A stretch of 64,000 bases of DNA from CAYXSX01 sp964493095 (GTDB lineage Bacteria > Pseudomonadota > Alphaproteobacteria > Micavibrionales > Micavibrionaceae), in assembly GCA_964493095.1 (NCBI GenBank), contig CAZBNG010000001.1:1-64000 (forward strand). Reading direction: 5' to 3'. The notes below the pieces were generated by a model that was not told the origin of the DNA, ran no database searches, and saw only the letters and a program-made list of their open reading frames with translations. This document shows, piece after piece, positions 9,256-16,822 of this stretch. Position numbers and translations under genes: made by a program. How positions within the stretch are numbered: the first letter of the stretch is position 1; each line of letters opens with the position of its first letter.

Positions 9256-9478
9256 GAAAAAAGCCTCTAAATTATTACTGATACGGTGAGAATCACCTGA
9301 AATATTTACAAAGTTTATAATGATATAGCGCGCGGGTCCATGGCTTTCCACGCTCCCGCTAAAGACCGCCCTAAAGGGCCTGCCGATATTCCATTTGACA
9401 CGCCTGCCAAAATCAGGCACTTGAAAGTTCCCGGCGCAGCTAAACAGCGCGCAAGTAAGATTTATAAGGAGAAATGAT

Positions 9479-9943
9479 ATGGCCGCTCAAGCACAACCTA
9501 AAGGCTTTAAACGCATTTGCACCAATTGCAGCACCCGTTTTTATGATTTTGGAAAACGTCCTATTGTCTGCCCGAACTGTAGCGAGGAATTCACGGGCGA
9601 GATAAAAATTCGCAGCCGCCGCGGTCGCTCCGCAGCAACGGATGAAAGTGCCGGGCAGGTTGCAAGCAAAGGAAAAGGCGCAGCAGGAGCCGCCAACGAC
9701 GATGAAGATGATGAAGACGAACTGGAAGACGACGCGGATATTATCAGCCTCGACAGCCTCGAAGACATGGAATCGGGCAGCGACGAAGATGAAGACGATG
9801 CAAAAATCGATCTGGACGACGATATGGATCTGGACGATGACATGGATGACGAAAACGATGAAGAAATCCCCGATGATCCGGAAGCCGATGCCCTGGCGGA
9901 TGAGGCCGATCTGGACGATGGGGATGAACTGGAAGATAAGTAA
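9479..9943 (+). CDS. TIGR02300/FYDLN-type acidic zinc-ribbon protein
   Basis: The 154-residue protein has two domains. The N-terminal 45 residues are a zinc ribbon with two CxxC pairs (CTNC and CPNC) around the family's FYD signature, here FYDFGK in place of FYDLNK. From residue 70 to the end it is extremely acidic, almost only Asp, Glu and small residues. This combination is the alphaproteobacterial TIGR02300 family, whose function is unknown. The start has AAGGAG at 9466-9471. A second ATG at 9474 is out of frame. prmA follows closely. Confidence 0.85.
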   Translation: MAAQAQPKGFKRICTNCSTRFYDFGKRPIVCPNCSEEFTGEIKIRSRRGRSAATDESAGQVASKGKGAAGAANDDEDDEDELEDDADIISLDSLEDMESGSDEDEDDAKIDLDDDMDLDDDMDDENDEEIPDDPEADALADEADLDDGDELEDK

Positions 9944-9958
9944 TCCGGGCCGTTGCGT

Positions 9959-10885
9959 ATGCATTCCGCCCGTATAAAACTTCCGGCTTCTTTTAAAAAT
10001 TCCGATATAGCCAATTTGTGTACGGCTTTTGAAGACGACACACAAGAAGGTACGGCCCTCGCCGTTTCCGCTATTCGTGATAATCATAAAAAAGATACGG
10101 ACTGGACGCTGGAGTGGATTTTTGAAACTACACCTGACATACCGGCCCTGACAAATCGGCTGGAGTTGCAAGCTGCCGTCTTTGGAATTGATACCGCCGC
10201 AATAAAAAACGCCGTTTGGGAAATTGCCGGTGTTCCTGAAAAAAACTGGCTGCTGGAAAGCTATAAGCAATTTCCTGCTTTTTCTATCCCGCCTTTTTTC
10301 ATTTACGGTGCCCATCACGAAGGAAACGTGCCAAACGATTTGATCGGTCTGCAGATAGACGCTGCCACCGCATTTGGATCGGGCGAGCATGCCACCACTG
10401 CGGGTTGCCTGCAGGCCATGAAAGCACTGGAAACTGAAGGGGTGTGTCCGTGGAATGTACTGGATATGGGCACGGGATCAGGCATTCTGGCTGTGGCGGC
10501 ATGGAAGCTTTGGAAGACCATGATACTGGCGGTAGATATCGATCAGGAATCGGTGAATGTCAGTGTGCGCCATCGCGACCTTAATAAAGTGCCGGACGGT
10601 GCCACGGGCATGACCTGTGTCCAAGGCGATGGTTTTCGTGTCAAGGTCGTAAAAGAACGCGGTCCCTATGATCTCATTATAGCCAATATCCTTGCCGGAC
10701 CGCTGATTGAAATGGCCCACGATTTAAAGAAAGTCAGCGATGAAAACGGCTTTGTCATTCTCTCCGGTATGCTTAACGAGCAGGCCGACAGCGTTCTTTC
10801 AGTTTACGAGGCGGAAGATTTCATTCTTCACAACAGACTGGAAATAGATGAATGGACCACGCTGGTGCTAAGAAACGCTCTTTAA
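9959..10885 (+). CDS. prmA: Ribosomal protein L11 methyltransferase
   Basis: The 308-residue protein is a SAM-dependent methyltransferase of the PrmA family, which trimethylates ribosomal protein L11. The N-terminal third is a divergent substrate domain. The catalytic Rossmann domain contains motif I as DMGTGSGILAVAA (about 162-174), then the acidic residue of VDIDQES, and the L11-type post-motif IIANILAGPLIEMA, where NILA is the PrmA-specific version of the NPPY-like motif. A SSAFGSGEHATT-like segment, characteristic of PrmA, precedes motif I (AFGSGEHATT). ATG 9959 and an upstream TTG at 9953 are both possible starts. It begins 16 bp after the acidic zinc-ribbon gene. Confidence 0.87.
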   Translation: MHSARIKLPASFKNSDIANLCTAFEDDTQEGTALAVSAIRDNHKKDTDWTLEWIFETTPDIPALTNRLELQAAVFGIDTAAIKNAVWEIAGVPEKNWLLESYKQFPAFSIPPFFIYGAHHEGNVPNDLIGLQIDAATAFGSGEHATTAGCLQAMKALETEGVCPWNVLDMGTGSGILAVAAWKLWKTMILAVDIDQESVNVSVRHRDLNKVPDGATGMTCVQGDGFRVKVVKERGPYDLIIANILAGPLIEMAHDLKKVSDENGFVILSGMLNEQADSVLSVYEAEDFILHNRLEIDEWTTLVLRNAL

Positions 10886-10891
10886 ACGACG

Positions 10892-11722
10892 TCAGACCTT
10901 GTTTTCCTCTTTTTTAGCCTGTTCATCCCTTTGTGTTGCCATACGCTTGGTGATTTCGTCTTTTATTTTTTCTTCCACCTTGGCACGTTCATCCGGCGGC
11001 AAGGCTTCAAGCTCTTCTTTCGTCAGGCCCATCTCGCGCAAAATCGCTTCATAATAGCGTTCTTCAGGCGTCTTGCTCATATAATCCAGAAATTTCTGCT
11101 TGGCTTCCTCGGATTTCATCCGGGCCTGTTCCTTTGCTTCGGCAACGGTTTCTACAACGGCCGTCTTCACCTCTTCCGGCACATCGCCCTGCGCCATTTG
11201 CTGTGTCATATATTCCGTGTGCGCCTGCCGGGTTTTTTGCAACTGCTCATAAAGCGGATCCTGTTTCATAGCCTCGTAATTAATCGTGGGCTTAGGCTGG
11301 GGTACCGCGTTAAATTGCTGCTGCGTCATAGCGGTGGCAGATTTTACCACTTCGCCGCCCAGCATTCGGGCAATATATTCCGCGCGGGCCTGCGCCAGTC
11401 CGGGACCTGAAATCACACCATTTGCTTCGTTAGGGAGATTTGCCTGTAATGCACCGCCCAAAGCATTCGACGTTTTCGTCCAGCCGTGATTGTCTATTTC
11501 CGCAACAGTTTTTCCGTTCACGACAACCTGCGCATATTCCTTGTATGTCGGGTTTTTCGACGTATCGGGCATCTGCATGTAACGATGCTCCAACATGGTT
11601 TTCTGAGCTTCCATGATGCGTTTGTACAAATCATCAGGCAACTCGGACACGGGGGTCGCTTTAAGACGAGCACTCAGCAATTGAGCATTTTCAAGAGAAA
11701 CAGCGCTTTGTGAAACCGTCAT
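10892..11722 (-). CDS. Hypothetical helical protein, originally next to glmS
   Basis: The 276-residue soluble protein has no signal peptide. The N-terminal half contains a Gly/Asn-rich segment (GWTKTSNALGGAL, residues 80-100) and the C-terminal half is Glu/Lys/Ala-rich and strongly helical, with an EERYYEAILREMGLTKEELE segment that looks like a small helical hairpin. The start ATG at 11720-11722 has a good AGGAG Shine-Dalgarno. The family is not recognised. Removal of the inserted island would put this gene about 80 bp downstream of the glmS stop on the same strand, so it was probably the next gene. The island's recombinase frame now ends in TGA overlapping this ATG (ATGA). Confidence 0.7.
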   Translation of the reverse strand: MTVSQSAVSLENAQLLSARLKATPVSELPDDLYKRIMEAQKTMLEHRYMQMPDTSKNPTYKEYAQVVVNGKTVAEIDNHGWTKTSNALGGALQANLPNEANGVISGPGLAQARAEYIARMLGGEVVKSATAMTQQQFNAVPQPKPTINYEAMKQDPLYEQLQKTRQAHTEYMTQQMAQGDVPEEVKTAVVETVAEAKEQARMKSEEAKQKFLDYMSKTPEERYYEAILREMGLTKEELEALPPDERAKVEEKIKDEITKRMATQRDEQAKKEENKV

Positions 11723-13461
11723 GTTTTTTTATCTCCTAACGCTACCCTGCCTTCAAAAAAGCAAGATTTATGCCAGTTAAAGAGAGAAAAAGCGGCGTTT
11801 ACTCCACCGTGACCGTGTTGTCTACTTTGGGGGTAAGCTGTATCCGCATCATTTACGCAGCCTTTTTGTTTTTTTTTTAGGTTTAAGGGTAAGTCATTAC
11901 TACCATTTATTAGGGGTAGCTTAAAGCGGATGATGAGTTCATGTTCGCTTTTCTCTTTCTCGTAAAATACATCGATTTTATTGATATGCGCTTTTAACAG
12001 CGATTGGATTAAAGCTGGATCAACTGGCTTCCCTACAACCGTTTGAGGCTTATATTCAAGCTGCCGCATGGCTGTTATAGTACTGTCATCAATCTGTAGC
12101 TCTTTTATTTGGACTTCGCACTGCTCAATCTGCATTTCTGTTGTGCTGAGTACAGAATGAAGGTTCTCCAGAATTTTATCGGCTATTCTTTTATCTTGTT
12201 TTCCCAATATTTTGGCAGCTTCTACATCTGCTATGCTTTGAATGGTATTGTTTAGCTCTTTCGTCAAACGTTTTTGTTTATTTTGAAGCTGTTTCAGTTT
12301 GATGTCTTTATCCTCTGCTTCTGAAGTTTGCAGCGTTTGGCTTGTATGCTGTTTCAGCACCTTATTCACCAGAGTTTTGTTCAAAATAAGCTGCAAAGCT
12401 TTTCCCGTGACAAGGGCATCTGTCGCTTTGATATTCAACGAGCGAGTCATTGAACAACCTTTGCCCCGCTTCCATTTATCCTGATCCTTTGGAGCTGATT
12501 TAACCCACTCTCTTTCCTTTTTTGGGCAATAATAGAGATATTCGTTTTTATCTTCCTTAATCCGCCCGGACATTGGCGATCCACAATGACCACAGTACAA
12601 GAGATTGCGCAAAAGATAGAAGCGCTTGGTTCTGTTATTCTGTCCTCTTCTGGCAAATATTTGCTTACGTTTTTCCTGACAGGCATTCCAAAGCGTTTTG
12701 CTGATAATTGGAGGACAAACACATTTCACAACCTCGTCTGTTTTGGAATCAACGTAAGTATAGTGGCCTACTGGATGTGTGTTTTGCAGAAGCTTTTGAA
12801 TAGAGCCTAATGACCAAAGCGCTTGTTTTCTTCTGGTGTTTACACCAGCCTTATCTAGCTCTGACTTGATCCATTCCGTTGATTTTCCTTTGCTGTACCA
12901 TTCATATATTTGCTTCACCCATTTGCTTTCTTCAGGATGCAATACGAGCTTTTTGTCTTTGATCTGATAGCCGAAAGGTGGAGGCCCGCCCATCCAGTAC
13001 CCTTGTTTAATACGGCTCAACTTTCCAAGGCGTGTTCTTTCGGTTCTTAACGCATTATCGAATTGCGCCAATCCATCGAAAATTGTCTTGATGAGCTTAT
13101 CGTGCGGATTATTGAGATCGAATTTTCCGCTCTGCGTATACAGCGTGACACCGTGTTTTTGTAAAGCCATACGAATGGTTTGAGCCGTGATCTCGTTTCT
13201 CGATAAACGGTCATTGTTATAGACCCACAAATGCACGACATTTCCCTCATCCATTTCAGAAAGAAGCGAGAGCAAAACCGGCCTATTTTGCAAATCTTCG
13301 TAATGCGAGCTGGCCCCGCCCTCATTCCAAATTTTGTGATTGAATCCTAATTCCTCCGCTTTTTTAATCCCAAGCTCTCTTTGAGATTCAAGCGATGTAC
13401 CTTCATCTTGCTGTGTTTGTGTCGAAACGCGGGTGTAGATATGGAGGGTTTGCTTGGTCAT
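11719..13461 (-). CDS. Large serine recombinase, C-terminus replaced at attL
   Basis: The 580-residue DNA recombinase is the likely integrase of the island. The resolvase domain (about 5-150) has the catalytic Ser at residue 13 (IYTRVSTQTQ) and the DRLSRN motif. A recombinase domain follows (about 160-260, PPPFGYQI...), then a zinc ribbon with CGHCG and a later C pair (about 315-350) and a coiled coil (about 380-460). Up to about residue 525 this is ordinary family content. Residues 555-580 are encoded by host DNA beyond the attL core. A run of ten A on the coding strand (11869-11878) precedes the tail; a slip there would end the protein within about ten codons. GTG 13467 is an alternative start. 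Confidence 0.85.
   Translation of the reverse strand: MTKQTLHIYTRVSTQTQQDEGTSLESQRELGIKKAEELGFNHKIWNEGGASSHYEDLQNRPVLLSLLSEMDEGNVVHLWVYNNDRLSRNEITAQTIRMALQKHGVTLYTQSGKFDLNNPHDKLIKTIFDGLAQFDNALRTERTRLGKLSRIKQGYWMGGPPPFGYQIKDKKLVLHPEESKWVKQIYEWYSKGKSTEWIKSELDKAGVNTRRKQALWSLGSIQKLLQNTHPVGHYTYVDSKTDEVVKCVCPPIISKTLWNACQEKRKQIFARRGQNNRTKRFYLLRNLLYCGHCGSPMSGRIKEDKNEYLYYCPKKEREWVKSAPKDQDKWKRGKGCSMTRSLNIKATDALVTGKALQLILNKTLVNKVLKQHTSQTLQTSEAEDKDIKLKQLQNKQKRLTKELNNTIQSIADVEAAKILGKQDKRIADKILENLHSVLSTTEMQIEQCEVQIKELQIDDSTITAMRQLEYKPQTVVGKPVDPALIQSLLKAHINKIDVFYEKEKSEHELIIRFKLPLINGSNDLPLNLKKKQKGCVNDADTAYPQSRQHGHGGVNAAFSLFNWHKSCFFEGRVALGDKKT
11800..11813. repeat. Left attachment site (attL) core
   Basis: The 14-bp direct repeat is identical to 28167-28180. 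Read on the minus strand it is GTCACGGTGGAGTA, the codons for Val-Thr-Val-Glu plus TA of the glmS stop; the next host base, A, restores TAA. Here it lies inside the open frame of the serine recombinase, which continues past it into host DNA. Confidence 0.88.
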
Positions 13462-13603
13462 TATCACGAGTTTTTTGAATTCAAGGTTTGCATAGTTTAA
13501 TTCTTAAACACTTTCTACGACTACCTCACTAAATTAATACTGTTTGAGAAATTACATAAAGAAACTTAGATAAAACAGAAGGTTGGCGTTTTAACAAAAA
13601 TAC

Positions 13604-13638
13604 TTGCTTATTTTCCGTAATTTAATATATAAAGCCCC
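13604..13638 (+). promoter_or_regulatory. Leaderless-type promoter of helicase A
   Basis: A TATAAA -10 box lies at 13628-13633 with only GCCCC between it and the ATG, and a weak -35 (TTGCTT, 13604-13609) is 18 bp upstream. The expected start point coincides with the A of ATG, and no Shine-Dalgarno exists. The same layout, with TATTTTCC(G/A)TAATTTA and TATAAAG(C/T)CCC, precedes helicase B, which supports function. Confidence 0.55.
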
Positions 13639-16600
13639 ATGCAAAGTGAAAAATTATTATCATATTTACAGCAAGCCGTTGATCAGCTTCTGGAGCAGGA
13701 AGAGTTTGAAAACGGTTGGGGCTTTCGCAAAACGCAAAGACAAGCTTTAGAAGCCTATCAGCGTTACTTATATAACACGAGTTATACTGTAGCCCAGCGC
13801 CTTGAAGGATTCTTTGAAATGGCAACGGGGGTTGGCAAAACCGCTGTGTTTAGCGCCATCATCGGAAAAGCACATCAAATTGCAGAGCAAAACGGTGATG
13901 TCTTACGCTCCGTTATCGTTGATCCAACTCGTCCTCTTATCAAACAAACCAGAGATGACTTCATAAGAATATGTCCTAGTTTTAATGGGAAAGTAGGACT
14001 ATATGGGGACGGTAATAAAGACCTTGAAAAACCTGTTACAATTATAACGTATAATTCTTGGATTGATCTCTCTCAAAGAGGAGAACTTGGCTCTCACAAT
14101 GTCGATATTCTGATTTCTGACGAAAGCCATAAAGGCACATCCTATCGGCGCGTTCGTGGACTTACGAAGAATTATAATGCCAGAACAGCCCGTCTTGCAT
14201 ATACAGCTACAGCACACTTCGATACGGTCAAATCCGTCCGTTTAAGTCATAAACGCGAAATTTTTGCTAAACCTCTAAAAGAAACCATGGAAGAAGGAGC
14301 GGCAGAACTGACTTCTTATGTTCAGGCGCAAACTATGGTTATACGTGTGCCGCCGAATGATTTTATGCGTTCGCCTGAATATGACGCCATGCCACTATTA
14401 GACCGTGTTAAGTACAGAAGGGAATTAAGGCAAGAGGCATGGAATAAATACGCCTTAGAAGTTTTTAAAAATGGCGTTGATATTCACACAAGGGAACCCT
14501 TGTCGGATAATCAGACACTTTTCTGTGTCGATGGTATTAATCAGGCAAACCGACTGGAGCTACTTCTTAACAGTGATGAAGAATTGCGAGCAAGAACAAG
14601 AAGACAGAAACGACAGTGGGTAAGCGCAGCTATACACTCTCGCTTACCTTCATATCAGGAAGCAGAACACCGTTTTGAATCTTACAAACGCGGTGAAGGC
14701 ATGGCGGCTATCACCGATGAAATGCTGAAAGAAGGGATCGATCATGGCCCGATCAAAACGATTGTTGATTATTCACACGGCTCTATTGTCGATAAATTGC
14801 AAATTCTGGGGCGCGGAACACGTAGCTGGTGGAATGACGCCAAAGACCGCCATGAGGGTTTAACGTTTGTCGATACAATTATTTACATCGGTGACGATAA
14901 TCCAAAAGCGGACAAGGTAGCAAGAAATCGCGCTTTACGCGCTGCTGTCATGGTGAAGGACCTCTTAGGTGGAGATTTTGTACTAAACCCTGGCGAAGGT
15001 ATTAAGCAGCCTAGTCCTTCTATTGATATACCCCCGCAACCGCCTTTATTTGAAGGCGATCCCAATATCCAATATTTCACTACAGCGGAAGAACTTTTTC
15101 AGCTTGATAATGAAATCGAGAAACTCCGTCAGGGTTTAATCTTGACTATGGACGATATCATAGAAGCAATAGAGGCGTATCGAGAAATAAATGAGGGCGA
15201 CACCCCGACACAAACTTCTGGAGATATAAGAGAAGGGGATTTAGCAGGCTTAATAACTTGGAGTGGCGTAAATTCAGCCCTACCAGAGGGCAGGAATAGT
15301 TTAAAGGATGATCCAGAATGGCAAAGACTAAATCAAAAATTGGGCGATAAAAATCTAACGCTATATACCCTTCTTATTGAACTTGGCTATCGAGCTCCTC
15401 CTTTAACGATGGCGCTTATCGTCGAAACGATTGATGCTTATCGAGCGGCCCATGAAGGACAAAATCCGAAGCAAAAAGCTGGTGATGTAATGGTGGGGCC
15501 ACTAGCAGGATTAGCAAACTGGGCAGGACTGAATAGCGCTTTAAGCTTGGGAGCGAATGGTCTAAAAGACGATCCAGAATGGCAGAGATTGAATGCAAAG
15601 CTTGGTGACGGAAACTTAACACTTCCGACACTTCTTACGGAATTAGGGTATAGGGATGCACCCATAAAATTAACCATGCCCCTTATTGTCGAAACGATTA
15701 ATGCTTATCGAGAAATTCATGAAGCTGACGAGCAAAATCCGGGTCTTAAATCCGGTGATGTAGAAGAAGGCCCTTTAGCCGGTTTAACGAATTGGCGTAT
15801 ATTAGAGGACTCTTTAAGACGAGGAGCGCATGGTTTAAAAGACGATCCAGAATGGCAAAGACTAAACCAAAAATTGGGTGGCCATGAGAATTTAAGGCTC
15901 CATACGCTGCTTATTGAGCTCGGATATAAGGCTCCTTCTTTAACCATGTCCCTAATTGTTAAAACAATTGATTCTTATCGAGCAGCCCATGAAGGACGAA
16001 ACCCAATAGAAACAAACGATACAGTTGAGAATGGGCCATTAACGGGATTAATAAAATGGTATGGAGTTTCACGAGCTTTAAAGAATGGTGCAAACGGCCT
16101 TAAAGGCGATCCAGAATGGCAAAGACTTAATGAGAAGCTTGGTGATGGAAACTTAACACTTCATACACTACTTGTTGAACTCGGATATAAAGACGATTCT
16201 TTACGGTATACAATGAACATGATCGTAGCCACCATAGATGCTTACAGGTTGGCACATAGCGGACAAAATCCAAAACAAAGAACTGGTGATATAACAGTAG
16301 GACCTTTAGCAAAGGTGACTAATTGGGGGACATTAAGCCAAATTCTAACCAACGGTAGAAATGGTTTAAAGGATGATCCAGAATGGCAGAAACTTAATAA
16401 GAAGCTTGGTGATGGAAAACTATCACTTCCGACACTCCTTACAGAATTAGGGTACAAGCATATACCTTCACAATTAACAATAGCTCTTGTTGTCAAAACA
16501 ATTGATGCTTATCGGGAAGCGCATGAAGGGCAAAATCCAAATTTAAACTCTGGCGATATAGAAGAAGGCCCTATGGCAGGAGTAATGAAATGGGGAACAT

Positions 16601-16770
16601 TAAACGACAATATTAAAAGAGGAATAAGGGGTTCAGAAGATGAACTTGAATGGCGACAATTAGAAGAAAAATACGGAAATAAGCTCTCATTAACGAAAAT
16701 GTGCCAGGAATATCCGGCAGAACAGAATGTAAGTCAGGCATATGAGCCGTTAACTCCTGTCGAAATGTAA
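13639..16770 (+). CDS. SF2 helicase A with six C-terminal tandem repeats
   Basis: The 1043-residue protein consists of a superfamily-2 helicase/translocase core (about 1-460) joined to a tandem-repeat region. Visible motifs are the Q-like N-terminus, Walker A MATGVGKTAV (about 61-70), Walker B DILISDESHKGT (DESH in place of DEAH), motif III AYTATAHF and motif VI QILGRGTRSW. From residue 502 to about 1028 come six repeats of 87-90 residues, each with a helix (ETIDAYR-type), a GPLAGL..W core, GLKDDPEWQRLN and LL.ELGY. No nuclease or methylase domain is seen. Sequence resembles the helicase part of restriction-type ATPases. The role is unknown; nucleic-acid binding by the repeats is inference. 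Its paralogue follows 52 bp downstream. Confidence 0.85.
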   Translation: MQSEKLLSYLQQAVDQLLEQEEFENGWGFRKTQRQALEAYQRYLYNTSYTVAQRLEGFFEMATGVGKTAVFSAIIGKAHQIAEQNGDVLRSVIVDPTRPLIKQTRDDFIRICPSFNGKVGLYGDGNKDLEKPVTIITYNSWIDLSQRGELGSHNVDILISDESHKGTSYRRVRGLTKNYNARTARLAYTATAHFDTVKSVRLSHKREIFAKPLKETMEEGAAELTSYVQAQTMVIRVPPNDFMRSPEYDAMPLLDRVKYRRELRQEAWNKYALEVFKNGVDIHTREPLSDNQTLFCVDGINQANRLELLLNSDEELRARTRRQKRQWVSAAIHSRLPSYQEAEHRFESYKRGEGMAAITDEMLKEGIDHGPIKTIVDYSHGSIVDKLQILGRGTRSWWNDAKDRHEGLTFVDTIIYIGDDNPKADKVARNRALRAAVMVKDLLGGDFVLNPGEGIKQPSPSIDIPPQPPLFEGDPNIQYFTTAEELFQLDNEIEKLRQGLILTMDDIIEAIEAYREINEGDTPTQTSGDIREGDLAGLITWSGVNSALPEGRNSLKDDPEWQRLNQKLGDKNLTLYTLLIELGYRAPPLTMALIVETIDAYRAAHEGQNPKQKAGDVMVGPLAGLANWAGLNSALSLGANGLKDDPEWQRLNAKLGDGNLTLPTLLTELGYRDAPIKLTMPLIVETINAYREIHEADEQNPGLKSGDVEEGPLAGLTNWRILEDSLRRGAHGLKDDPEWQRLNQKLGGHENLRLHTLLIELGYKAPSLTMSLIVKTIDSYRAAHEGRNPIETNDTVENGPLTGLIKWYGVSRALKNGANGLKGDPEWQRLNEKLGDGNLTLHTLLVELGYKDDSLRYTMNMIVATIDAYRLAHSGQNPKQRTGDITVGPLAKVTNWGTLSQILTNGRNGLKDDPEWQKLNKKLGDGKLSLPTLLTELGYKHIPSQLTIALVVKTIDAYREAHEGQNPNLNSGDIEEGPMAGVMKWGTLNDNIKRGIRGSEDELEWRQLEEKYGNKLSLTKMCQEYPAEQNVSQAYEPLTPVEM
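15142..16722 (+). repeat. Six tandem ~88-codon repeats in helicase A
   Basis: Units start at about 15142, 15403, 15670, 15940, 16207 and 16474, with a spacing of 261-270 bp. Near-invariant positions are the Tyr-Arg of the first helix, Asn-Pro, Gly-Asp/Glu-Ile, Gly-Pro-Leu, a single Trp, Gly-Leu-Lys-(Asp)-Asp-Pro-Glu-Trp-Gln and Glu-Leu-Gly-Tyr. The sixth unit is a divergent cap ending in a Cys and Tyr-Pro-Ala. Confidence 0.88.
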
Positions 16771-16785
16771 TTTTTGTTCCAAAAA

Positions 16786-16822
16786 GTCTTTTTATTTTCC
16801 ATAATTTATGGTATAAAGTCCC
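16786..16822 (+). promoter_or_regulatory. Leaderless-type promoter of helicase B
   Basis: TATAAA at 16812-16817 is followed by GTCCC and the ATG, the same spacing as for helicase A. It overlaps a perfect inverted repeat CCATAA-T-TTATGG (16799-16811) that could be an operator. The -35 region is weak. The gene also lacks a Shine-Dalgarno. Confidence 0.5.

Noticed and set aside
9395..9425. TTGACA-like -35 upstream of the zinc-ribbon gene
   Set aside because: A TTGACA exists at 9395-9400, but no acceptable -10 hexamer lies 16-18 bp downstream.
9541..10041. Long Ser-rich open frame on the minus strand
   Set aside because: It is antisense to the Asp/Glu-rich region of the zinc-ribbon gene, whose GAT/GAA codons give Ser and similar residues on the opposite strand; no start or family support.
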